Positions 6,805-12,154 of a stretch of 12,154 nucleotides of DNA are shown one piece after another (within the stretch, counting starts at the first letter, position 1; the number at the start of each line of letters is the position of its first letter). Below the pieces are notes generated by a model that saw only the letters and a program-made list of their open reading frames with translations, was not told the DNA's origin and searched no databases. The translations under genes and the position numbers were made by a program. Source of the DNA: Clostridia bacterium (GTDB taxonomy: Bacteria > Bacillota_A > Clostridia > Oscillospirales > CAG-272); assembly GCA_017652965.1 (NCBI GenBank), contig JAGBZZ010000288.1, positions 1-12,154 of the forward strand, read 5' to 3'.

Positions 6805-7929
6805 TTGAAATTTGAGATCGTTGCTACCTGCCTTTTCGGGCTTGAGCATCTTCTCGGCGAGGAGATCGATGCCCTCGGATACGAGCGCACCTCTACCATT
6901 GACGGCCGCGTGACCTTTCGTGGCGATGCCGAGGCGGTTGCCCTTGCCAACGTATTTCTCCGCTATGCCGAGCATATCTATATCAAGCTTGGCTCCTTCC
7001 GTGCTACCAGCTTTGATGGCCTCTTTGAGGGGGTGCGCGACCTGCCCTTTGAGGCCTTCATCGGGCGGGAGGATGCCTTCCCCGTTAAGGGGCATTCCAT
7101 CAACTCCACCCTGCATTCGATCCCCGATTGCCAGAAGATCATCAAAAAGGCGATCGCCACCCGGCTGACCGAAAAGTACGGCATCCGCTGGTTCCCCGAA
7201 ACCGGCATCACCTATCGGGTCGAATTCTTTATTCTGAAGGATGAGGCCACCCTGATGATCGACACCTCGGGCGAGCCGCTTTACAAGCGCGGCTACCGCC
7301 AAAAGACCGGGCCCGCCCCCCTGCGTGAGACGCTGGCCGCCGCCATGGCCGCCATCAGCCGCCCGCGTGAGGAGGTGCTGTTCTGGGATCCGATGTGCGG
7401 CAGCGGTACCATTGCCATTGAGGCGGCCATGCTCCAGAACAACATTGCCCCCGGGGCGCACCGCGCCTTCGCGGCCGAGCAGTTCCCGGCGGTCGGCCGT
7501 GCGCTGTTTGCTTCGGCAAGGGAAGAAGCCGCCGACCTTGTGACCCATACCGGCTTTGAGGCCTTTGCCTCGGATATCGACGGGGAGATGGTGGCCGCCG
7601 CAGAAGCCAATGCCCGTGCGGCGGGGGTTGCCGACACTGTGCGTGTCTTTACCGCCGATGCCACCAAGATCACCTCGGACGGCCGCCGCGGCACCATCGT
7701 GACCAATCCCCCCTATGGCCAGCGCCTTGGCGAGCGCCGCGCCGTGGAGACCCTGTACCGCGAGATCGGCGTGCGCTTCCGCGCGCTTTCTCCCTGGCAG
7801 GTGTACGTCATCACGTCGGATCAGGATTTTGAGTATTACTACGGCAAAAAGGCCGACAAAAAGAGAAAGCTGTATAACGGCATGATCCCCTGCTCGCTCT
7901 ATCAGTTCTTCAAAAGCGACAAGAAGTAA
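6805..7929 (+). CDS. THUMP-domain rRNA methyltransferase (RlmL/YpsC-like)
   Basis: The protein has 374 residues, normal for the Firmicutes YpsC group related to the N-terminal half of E. coli RlmL, which makes m2G in 23S rRNA. The N-terminal ferredoxin-like and THUMP region (1-155) includes FGLEHLLGEEI, VKGHSINSTLHSIPDCQKIIKKAI and LMIDTSGEPLYKRGYR. The SAM-binding Rossmann domain has DPMCGSGTIAIEAA (195-208) and the amino-methyltransferase catalytic motif NPPYG (301-305). Translation starts at TTG 6805, seven bases after AAGGAGGGG, which overlaps the end of the transporter gene. Pairing a housekeeping RNA methylase with a sugar carrier looks like promoter sharing, not shared function. A strong terminator follows. 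Confidence 0.92.
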   Translation: MKFEIVATCLFGLEHLLGEEIDALGYERTSTIDGRVTFRGDAEAVALANVFLRYAEHIYIKLGSFRATSFDGLFEGVRDLPFEAFIGREDAFPVKGHSINSTLHSIPDCQKIIKKAIATRLTEKYGIRWFPETGITYRVEFFILKDEATLMIDTSGEPLYKRGYRQKTGPAPLRETLAAAMAAISRPREEVLFWDPMCGSGTIAIEAAMLQNNIAPGAHRAFAAEQFPAVGRALFASAREEAADLVTHTGFEAFASDIDGEMVAAAEANARAAGVADTVRVFTADATKITSDGRRGTIVTNPPYGQRLGERRAVETLYREIGVRFRALSPWQVYVITSDQDFEYYYGKKADKKRKLYNGMIPCSLYQFFKSDKK

Positions 7930-7954
7930 AGGGTCACCGTATTTCGGCACAACC

Positions 7955-7995
7955 GAAAAAAGAGGAATTATGGTTTTTCATAGTTCCTCTTTTTC
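7955..7995 (+). terminator. Intrinsic terminator after the methyltransferase gene
   Basis: GAGGAA and ATG (7962-7972) pair with CAT and TTCCTC (7979-7989) around a GTTTTT loop, followed by a T-run and preceded by an A-run. It ends the transporter-methyltransferase transcript. Confidence 0.85.
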
Positions 7996-8002
7996 GTTTA
8001 CC

Positions 8003-8037
8003 AAAAAAGAGGAGCCGTGCGGTTGCATAGCTCCTCC
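8003..8037 (-). terminator. Intrinsic terminator of the GH20-like gene
   Basis: On the reverse strand GAGGAGC (8036-8030) pairs with GCTCCTC (8015-8009), followed directly by six T. It sits about 40 bases past the stop of the hydrolase gene, back to back with the plus-strand terminator. Confidence 0.85.
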
Positions 8038-8077
8038 TTCGCCCAAAAGGCTATTTTGCGTAAACAATACGTTACTG

Positions 8078-9031
8078 TCAGCGGCTTTCGTACCACTTCT
8101 TGGCGGCGGCAAGGGTCTCGGCGCCGGCGCGATGGATGTGCATCCAGTCGGGGTCGGTGCGCTCCCAGGACGACTGCATGATACCAAAGAGATGCTCCTC
8201 CGAGATATGCTCGACAGCGTACTTGGTCAGCCCTTCGATGTTCTCGCGGCAGCCGAAGATGCTGCCCGTCGGCACTTGGTCAAAGCCGGCGGCATCCAGC
8301 TTGTCAAAAAGGGCAAGCTGGCGCTTTTGCGTTTCGCTTGTTTCCTCGTCGGCAAACTTGCCGCTGTAGTACCAGTTGTTCTGCAGGACCTCGCGCGGCA
8401 TCTTTTGGAAGAACAGCTCCTCGTTGTTCCAACCGTAATCCGACCAGATCCACGGGCGGGCGTTGTTCCGCTCTACACATTCGACAAGATAATAGAAGTC
8501 ATGCCACCAAAGGTCGTACTGACGGACAACGCAATAGTTTTGGAAGCGCTGGTTGGCGGCCGTTTCCTCGTCCATCCCCAGGTGGAAGTGGGCGGGGCGG
8601 AAGACCTCGCATACCTCGTCGATCACGTCGCGGCAGACCTCGTAATAGGGCTTGGTGGAAAGCATGCGCGAGTATTCCCCCAGCCAAACGTCATGGCAGG
8701 CAGAGAAATTCAGCTTCGGGATCAGCTCAAAGCCCATAGCGCGAAGGCGCTCGGCCTCGGCGCGCATGGTCTCGTGATCCCAGCTACCCTTCACGTTGAT
8801 CTCGGGATGCCGCTCATAGCGGAGGGCCTCACCAATGTCAATGACCAGGGTGTTGACCCCAATGTCACGAAGCATCTCGGTATGCTCGTTCCACGCGCCT
8901 CTGTCAAAGAGGAAGGTCTCGGAGGCCGAGGGGGTCGAGCGATGCTCGCGGTGGCGGGTGTTGCCCACGTCGTTCCACATATTCGAGCCAAGCTGGATAA
9001 AGTAGGTCCACATAAAGGGCTTGCTTGCCAT
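8078..9031 (-). CDS. GH20-like family glycoside hydrolase, intracellular
   Basis: The protein has 317 residues and corresponds to a bare TIM barrel. The motif HFHLGMDEE (148-156) matches the H-x-G-x-D-E segment of GH20 beta-N-acetylhexosaminidases, in which the Asp orients the substrate acetamido group and the Glu is the acid/base; here these would be Asp154 and Glu155. Barrel blocks include NTLVIDIGEALRY, FELIPKLNFS and RPWIWSDYGWN, the last with a typical W-x-D strand end. It lacks the N-terminal GH20b domain of classical enzymes and a signal peptide. ATG 9031 is preferred over GTG 9040 because AAGGAG lies eight bases upstream of it and would overlap the GTG. The gene is monocistronic with its own promoter and terminator. 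Activity on amino-sugar glycosides is likely but not certain. Confidence 0.8.
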   Translation of the reverse strand: MASKPFMWTYFIQLGSNMWNDVGNTRHREHRSTPSASETFLFDRGAWNEHTEMLRDIGVNTLVIDIGEALRYERHPEINVKGSWDHETMRAEAERLRAMGFELIPKLNFSACHDVWLGEYSRMLSTKPYYEVCRDVIDEVCEVFRPAHFHLGMDEETAANQRFQNYCVVRQYDLWWHDFYYLVECVERNNARPWIWSDYGWNNEELFFQKMPREVLQNNWYYSGKFADEETSETQKRQLALFDKLDAAGFDQVPTGSIFGCRENIEGLTKYAVEHISEEHLFGIMQSSWERTDPDWMHIHRAGAETLAAAKKWYESR

Positions 9032-9080
9032 AATACACACTCCTTATTCCTTTACCGACACGGTCGGCGGTTTTACCTGT

Positions 9081-9109
9081 ATGATAGCATAAGGTGTGGG
9101 GGTTGTCAA
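9081..9109 (-). promoter_or_regulatory. Sigma-A promoter of the GH20-like gene
   Basis: Reverse strand TTGACA (9109-9104), 17-base spacer, TATCAT (9086-9081). A CCGAC-ACG-GTCGG dyad (9055-9067) lies just downstream, between the likely start site and the ribosome site, where a sugar-responsive repressor could bind; that is inference. Confidence 0.75.
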
Positions 9110-9174
9110 GGGATACGGTATAAAAAGACGAAAAGAGGGAAAACTGATAAAAAGCCTTTTTGGGGGTGTATGGG

Positions 9175-10629
9175 ATGGGAGAGCTGACACAGGATTACCG
9201 CGCGAATATTTCGGCGCTTTCCGCCGCCCTGCGGGTGGACGAGAGCTTTGACGTTTGCCGCCGCCGTCTGCTTGTCGGGCAGGATGAGCTGACCGCCTTT
9301 TTTATTGACGGCTTTGTCAAGGATACGGCCGTGCAAAAGATGTTTCAGTCCTTTTTGGACGGGGCGGCCCTGCCAAGGGGCGAGGAGGCGGCACGCCTGT
9401 TTATGGACGGGCGCGTGCCGTACGTAGAGGTGGAGCTGTGCCACGAGCTTGAGGGCTTGACGCTTTGGGTGCTTTCGGGGGCGCTTGTGCTGCTTGGCAG
9501 TACCTTTGGGGCAGAGGCGATCGTGATCGATGCGCGCACCTACCCCGCCCGCCTGCCCGAGGAGCCGGACAGCGACCGCGCGATGCAGGGGGCAAAGGAC
9601 GGCTTTGTCGAGACCCTGATCTTCAATACCGTCCTCCTTCGCCGCCGCCTGCGTGACCCGCGCCTTACCATGCGTCATCTAAGCCTCCAGGGCTCGTCCC
9701 GCACCGACGTGGTGGTGGCCTATCTTGACGGGGTGGCAGACCCCGCCACGGTCAGTGAGGTGACAGGGCGCCTGCAGGCGGCGCATCCCTCCTCCCTGAC
9801 GATGGGCTACCAGAGCCTTGCCGAGTGCCTTATCCCGCGCCACTGGTATAACCCCTTTCCCAAGATCCGCACCCTGGAGCGGCCGGATGCCGCCGCCGCC
9901 CACCTTGCCGAGGGGAGCGTCCTTGTCCTGTGTGACACCTCCCCCCAGGTGATGGTATTGCCGACCTCGATCTTTGATTTTATGCAGGAGACCGACGATT
10001 ACTATTTTCCACCGCTGACAGGCACCTATCTGCGCCTTGTCCGCCAGGCGGTGCTTCTTTTGGCCTTGATCTTTACCCCGCTTTGGTATCTTGCCGTCCG
10101 CCATGCCGCGCTTTTGCCGCCCTGGCTTACCTTTATCGTGCCCGAGGAGCCCGGGGGATTGCCGCTCCTTCTCCAGCTGTTCCTGGCTGAGCTGGCCATA
10201 GACGGGCTGAAGCTTGCCTCTATGAACACCCCCGACCGCTTGGCCAGCTCTATGAGTGTGGTAGGGGGCTTGATCCTTGGGGATTTTGCCGTCCGTGCGG
10301 GGTGGCTTTCGGGCGAGGTCATCCTTTATATGGCGCTTGTGGCCGTGGCGGGCTTTGCCCAGCAGAATTATGAGCTGGGGTATGCCCTCAAATTTATGCG
10401 GATGCTGATACTGGCGCTTTGCGGGCTTTTGGATATTGTCGGCTTTGTCCTTGGGCTTATCCTCACGCTTTTGCTGGTGGCCGGCAACCGTACCCTGCCC
10501 GTCGGGCGCGGATATCTTTACCCGCTTCTCCCGTTTGACGGCCGCGCCCTGTGCCGCCTTGTCCTCCGTTTGCCCAAAAATGACCGAGGAAAAATAAAAA
10601 GCAGAAAGAAAAATGCAAAAACCCCTTGA
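9175..10629 (+). CDS. GerA/SpoVAF-family spore membrane protein
   Basis: The protein has about 484 residues, the usual length of SpoVAF and GerAA-type subunits. The cytosolic N-terminal part carries the family hallmarks EPDSDRAMQGAKDGFVETLIFN and LLRRRLRDPRLTMRHLSLQGSSRTDVVVAYLDGVADP. The C-terminal part has about five hydrophobic segments (roughly 286-311, 330-347, 361-375, 380-398, 405-436). SpoVAF and its relatives sit in the spore inner membrane and aid germination. The sequence looks closer to SpoVAF than to nutrient-receptor A subunits, but no spoVA or gerB/gerC genes adjoin it. Start choice is uncertain: ATG 9175 has a GGGGGTG ribosome site, while an in-frame TTG at 9160 has none. The stop TGA lies inside the -35 box of the tRNA promoter. 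Expression in the forespore is expected from family knowledge. Confidence 0.88.
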   Translation: MGELTQDYRANISALSAALRVDESFDVCRRRLLVGQDELTAFFIDGFVKDTAVQKMFQSFLDGAALPRGEEAARLFMDGRVPYVEVELCHELEGLTLWVLSGALVLLGSTFGAEAIVIDARTYPARLPEEPDSDRAMQGAKDGFVETLIFNTVLLRRRLRDPRLTMRHLSLQGSSRTDVVVAYLDGVADPATVSEVTGRLQAAHPSSLTMGYQSLAECLIPRHWYNPFPKIRTLERPDAAAAHLAEGSVLVLCDTSPQVMVLPTSIFDFMQETDDYYFPPLTGTYLRLVRQAVLLLALIFTPLWYLAVRHAALLPPWLTFIVPEEPGGLPLLLQLFLAELAIDGLKLASMNTPDRLASSMSVVGGLILGDFAVRAGWLSGEVILYMALVAVAGFAQQNYELGYALKFMRMLILALCGLLDIVGFVLGLILTLLLVAGNRTLPVGRGYLYPLLPFDGRALCRLVLRLPKNDRGKIKSRKKNAKTP

Positions 10630-10653
10630 CAAAATGACAAAACATGCTATAAT
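10626..10653 (+). promoter_or_regulatory. Promoter of tRNA-Gln
   Basis: TTGACA (10626-10631), 16-base spacer, TATAAT (10648-10653), both perfect hexamers. The -35 box contains the stop codon of the upstream spore gene. The tRNA begins 31 bases after the -10. Confidence 0.85.
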
Positions 10654-10684
10654 ATGAAAGTACCGCGCAATCGGTATTTCATAT

Positions 10685-10760
10685 TGCGGCATCGCCAAGC
10701 GGTAAGGCAACGGACTCTGACTCCGTCATTACCTAGGTTCGAATCCTAGTGCCGCAGCCA
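10685..10760 (+). tRNA. tRNA-Gln (anticodon CUG)
   Basis: A full 76-base cloverleaf. The acceptor strands TGCGGCA and TGCCGCA pair fully, with U1-A72 as usual for tRNA-Gln. The anticodon stem ACGGA/TCCGT holds loop CTCTGAC with anticodon CTG. The T-arm is CTAGG-TTCGAAT-CCTAG, the discriminator is G, and the CCA is encoded. It reads CAG codons, which suits a GC-rich genome. It stands alone with its own promoter and terminator. Confidence 0.96.
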
Positions 10761-10814
10761 AGGACAAGGCACCCCAAAAGGGGTGCTTTTTCTTGTCCTT
10801 GGCTGCGGCACTAG
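10746..10814. repeat. 23-base inverted repeat copying the tRNA 3' end
   Basis: Bases 10746-10768 (the last 15 bases of the tRNA plus the next 8) are perfectly complementary to 10792-10814. Between them lie the 7-base terminator stem and an unpaired T-run. The right arm is thus an inverted copy of the tRNA-Gln 3' end. If read through, the RNA could fold over the acceptor and part of the T-arm. Confidence 0.9.
10769..10791 (+). terminator. Intrinsic terminator of tRNA-Gln
   Basis: GCACCCC (10769-10775), loop AAAA, GGGGTGC (10780-10786), then five T. It forms the centre of a longer palindrome. Confidence 0.9.
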
Positions 10815-11018
10815 GCCGCTCGTCCTCAGTTCCTTGCGCCGAAGCGCAAGGAATAGGTTCGATTTCGAGCCAAAGGCGACGGGAGCTCGCTCACGGTCGC
10901 CGCGGCGAAGAAAGCTCGCCGCAGGCGAGCAATCCTCCTCCGAGCGTTCCCGCCTCAACTAATTTAACTACCTTTTCGGAGATCTGCAAATGCAGTTGAT
11001 TCTTTGATGTGAATGCTG
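10815..11018. repeat. Non-coding segment rich in hairpins
   Basis: No credible gene is present. Visible dyads are TTCCTTGCGC/GCGCAAGGAA around CGAA (10830-10853), GGCGAC/GTCGCC (10875-10901), GCTCGCC/GGCGAGC around GCA (10914-10930), and CTGCA/TGCAG (10984-10995). The density of stems suggests a repeat element or a decayed structured RNA. A minus-strand reading frame across it also covers the tRNA and is not believable. GC content falls sharply after about 10960. Confidence 0.5.
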
Positions 11019-11024
11019 TATAAT
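10996..11024 (+). promoter_or_regulatory. Promoter of the HAD hydrolase gene
   Basis: TTGATT (10996-11001), 17-base spacer, TATAAT (11019-11024). The -35 box ends an 18-base block that recurs at 11763-11780 upstream of the next gene. Confidence 0.75.
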
Positions 11025-11052
11025 AGGCTTAACGAATTGTTGGGAGTTAAAA

Positions 11053-11724
11053 ATGATCAAAGCTATTATTTTCGATCTTGACCACACGTTGTATGATCGA
11101 TATAAGACTCACGAACAGATAGTTGACAAGTACTTTTATGAAACAATGTTCAAGCCGGATATCGATCCTGAGTTTGCTAAAAAAGAGTGGATTTTTGCGG
11201 ACAAAAATTTCATTCACTTTGGTTGGGGCAAGGTGCTCGAGTACCTTAAAGGGAAGGGCATCGTGAAAGACGGAGTGACCGAGGAAAACGTTGTTTTTGA
11301 TTACATACTCCCTCTTTTTACGAAGGTGGCCGTTCCTTTTGATTTTGTCATTCCAACACTGAGTGAGCTTCGCCGTGATTATAAAATCGGGCTCATTACA
11401 AACGGAGAGCACGAGCTTCAGGCGAAGAAAATAGAAATGCTTGGAATCAGAGATCTTTTCGATGAAATCATCATATCCGACGACTACGGTGTGAGAAAAC
11501 CCGACATTAGGCTGTATGAAATAATGTCAAAAACTCTCGGCATCGCTCCGTGTGAAATGCTTTACGTTGGAGATCACCCCAAAAATGACGTAGATGCGTC
11601 AAGAAAAGCAGGATATATTCCCGTTTGGGTGAAAACCACAGGCACTTGGGTATATTCGGATATCGAAAAGCCCGAGTTGCAGATAGAAACCGTAGCAGAG
11701 CTCCCGGGGCTTCTCAAAAAATGA
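11053..11724 (+). CDS. HAD-superfamily hydrolase (YjjG/phosphoglycolate-phosphatase-like)
   Basis: The 223-residue protein has all four HAD motifs: FDLDHT with Asp8 nucleophile and Asp10 acid/base, ITNG (Thr116), Lys149 in RKPD, and GDHPKND (173-179) binding Mg2+. Residues about 15-95 form a helical C1-type cap that covers the active site. These cytoplasmic enzymes dephosphorylate small molecules such as nucleotides or sugar phosphates; YjjG is a nucleotidase of the same group, but the substrate here cannot be told. ATG 11053 has GGGAG six bases upstream and its own promoter. Codon use is clearly more AT-rich than in the core genes (AAA, ATT and GAA are frequent), which together with the adjoining tRNA suggests separate ancestry or transfer. 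Confidence 0.92.
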   Translation: MIKAIIFDLDHTLYDRYKTHEQIVDKYFYETMFKPDIDPEFAKKEWIFADKNFIHFGWGKVLEYLKGKGIVKDGVTEENVVFDYILPLFTKVAVPFDFVIPTLSELRRDYKIGLITNGEHELQAKKIEMLGIRDLFDEIIISDDYGVRKPDIRLYEIMSKTLGIAPCEMLYVGDHPKNDVDASRKAGYIPVWVKTTGTWVYSDIEKPELQIETVAELPGLLKK

Positions 11725-11774
11725 ATTGATGCTTTGTCCTTCGCGCAGCCTCACGCCCTCTCCTGCAAATGCCG

Positions 11775-11803
11775 TTGCTTTTCGGGCGGGGATGTGCTAT
11801 ACT
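11775..11803 (+). promoter_or_regulatory. Promoter upstream of the small membrane protein
   Basis: TTGCTT (11775-11780), 17-base spacer, TATACT (11798-11803). The sequence CTGCAAATGCCGTTGCTT (11763-11780) matches 16 of 18 bases of the block at the HAD promoter. The leader to the next gene would be about 170 bases and contains two hairpins. Confidence 0.6.
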
Positions 11804-11865
11804 ATATGAGGTGCGCGTCTGTCTGCTCGCAAGCAAGCGCGAACGACTATATTTCAAAACATGTG

Positions 11866-11935
11866 CGAAAATCTTTGATTTTCGGAGTGGTGCCATCAAG
11901 CAACACGTGTTAATTTCGCTTGTTGCGAAATTAAC
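11866..11935 (+). promoter_or_regulatory. Two hairpins in the leader of the membrane-protein gene
   Basis: CGAAAATC/GATTTTCG around TTT (11866-11884) and GTTAATTTCGC/GCGAAATTAAC around TTGTT (11909-11935, 11 perfect pairs). Neither has a T-run directly after it, so they are not plain terminators. The second overlaps a possible secondary promoter (TTGCGA 11923-11928, 18 bases, TATACT 11947-11952) and could be an operator or a leader structure. Confidence 0.5.
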
Positions 11936-11978
11936 CGCACATAGATTATACTAAACGCAGAAGGTGGTGACGATACGT

Positions 11979-12154
11979 TTGGAAAAAGCAAAAAAGAACA
12001 TTATAAACAAAGAAATTATGGTCAAAGAGCTTCAAGAGCAAAATAAAAAAAGCTCAATCGTTTTGTTTATCATAGCAATCGTTTGTGTGATGGCGGTGAG
12101 CTGTATGTCTTTGATAGTCTATTTTTTTGGATTAAGGAATAGTGAAATCGGCAC
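11979..12154 (+). CDS. Small membrane protein, 5' part only
   Basis: The frame opens after TAA 11952-11954 and runs off the window with 58 codons visible. A basic, Lys-rich head (LEKAKKNIINKEIMVKELQEQNKKS) is followed by one hydrophobic span of about 25 residues (SIVLFIIAIVCVMAVSCMSLIVYFF), giving a single-pass protein anchored near its N-terminus, probably facing outward. TTG 11979 is preferred because AAGGTGGTGA (11961-11970) is a good ribosome site; GTG 11964 or 11967 would lie inside that site and ATG 12018 has none. No family can be named from this piece. It could be a secreted or cell-surface protein whose main domain lies outside the window. Confidence 0.6.
   Translation, partial: MEKAKKNIINKEIMVKELQEQNKKSSIVLFIIAIVCVMAVSCMSLIVYFFGLRNSEIG

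Noticed and set aside
5824..7950. Very long minus-strand open frame (708 codons) opposite the transporter and methyltransferase
   Set aside because: It has no ribosome site or domain and mirrors two clearly recognised plus-strand proteins; it results from GC-rich codon bias.
9118..9150. Possible sigma-G promoter for the spore protein gene (GTATA, then a CATnnTA-like box)
   Set aside because: The -10 match is poor, so the call cannot be supported by eye.
7970..9187. Plus-strand open frame of about 405 codons over the GH20-like gene
   Set aside because: It runs through two terminators and the promoter of the real minus-strand gene and has low-complexity, shadow-like composition.
9679..10710. 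Minus-strand open frame opposite the spore protein gene
   Set aside because: It covers the tRNA promoter and a well-recognised gene; no motifs.
10746..10958. Minus-strand 70-codon frame downstream of tRNA-Gln
   Set aside because: It is encoded by the tRNA-derived inverted repeat and hairpin region; no ribosome site.
1..12154. CRISPR array, insertion sequence or riboswitch
   Set aside because: No regularly spaced direct repeats, no transposase-like protein, and no T-box or other leader motif that I can recognise.

Overview
The window looks like chromosomal DNA from a spore-forming, fairly GC-rich member of the Clostridia (Firmicutes). The reasons are strong AGGAGG-type ribosome sites, near-consensus sigma-A promoters with 16-17 base spacers, an LUD-domain protein, a GerA/SpoVAF-type spore protein, and GTG/TTG starts used next to good ribosome sites. 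Genus or species cannot be set from the sequence alone.

Layout. Bases 1-453 hold the 5' part of a minus-strand metallophosphoesterase whose promoter and ribosome site point at a start codon that is out of frame with the conserved domain. Bases 454-804 are AT-rich and without a convincing gene. From about 805 to 10760 the DNA is GC-rich with strongly GC-ending codons. This core holds, in order: an LUD protein (-), divergent from a large predicted glycoside hydrolase (+); a two-gene minus-strand operon of small proteins of unknown function, divergent from a LexA/CI-like self-cleaving repressor (+); a GPH/SLC45-like sugar transporter coupled to a THUMP-domain RNA methyltransferase (+); a GH20-like hydrolase (-); a SpoVAF/GerA-type membrane protein (+); and tRNA-Gln(CUG). 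Bases 10761-11040 are a non-coding stretch full of inverted repeats, including an inverted copy of the tRNA 3' end. From about 10960 composition drops toward AT again, with a HAD phosphatase (+) and the start of a small membrane protein (+) that runs off the window.

How the genes fit together. The two glycosidase-like proteins lack signal peptides, so with the sugar transporter they suggest import followed by intracellular breakdown of an oligosaccharide; this is inferred from co-location and fold family, and the substrate is not visible. The most system-like unit is the compact switch at 3758-5275: an S24 repressor with an intact Ser-Lys dyad and a Cys-Gly cleavage site faces a two-gene operon whose consensus promoter carries GTGAC/GTCAC repeats over its -35 and start-site regions. 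It resembles a stand-alone, phage-derived, damage-responsive switch. The other striking structure is the 23-base perfect inverted copy of the tRNA-Gln 3' end and its downstream bases around the tRNA terminator.
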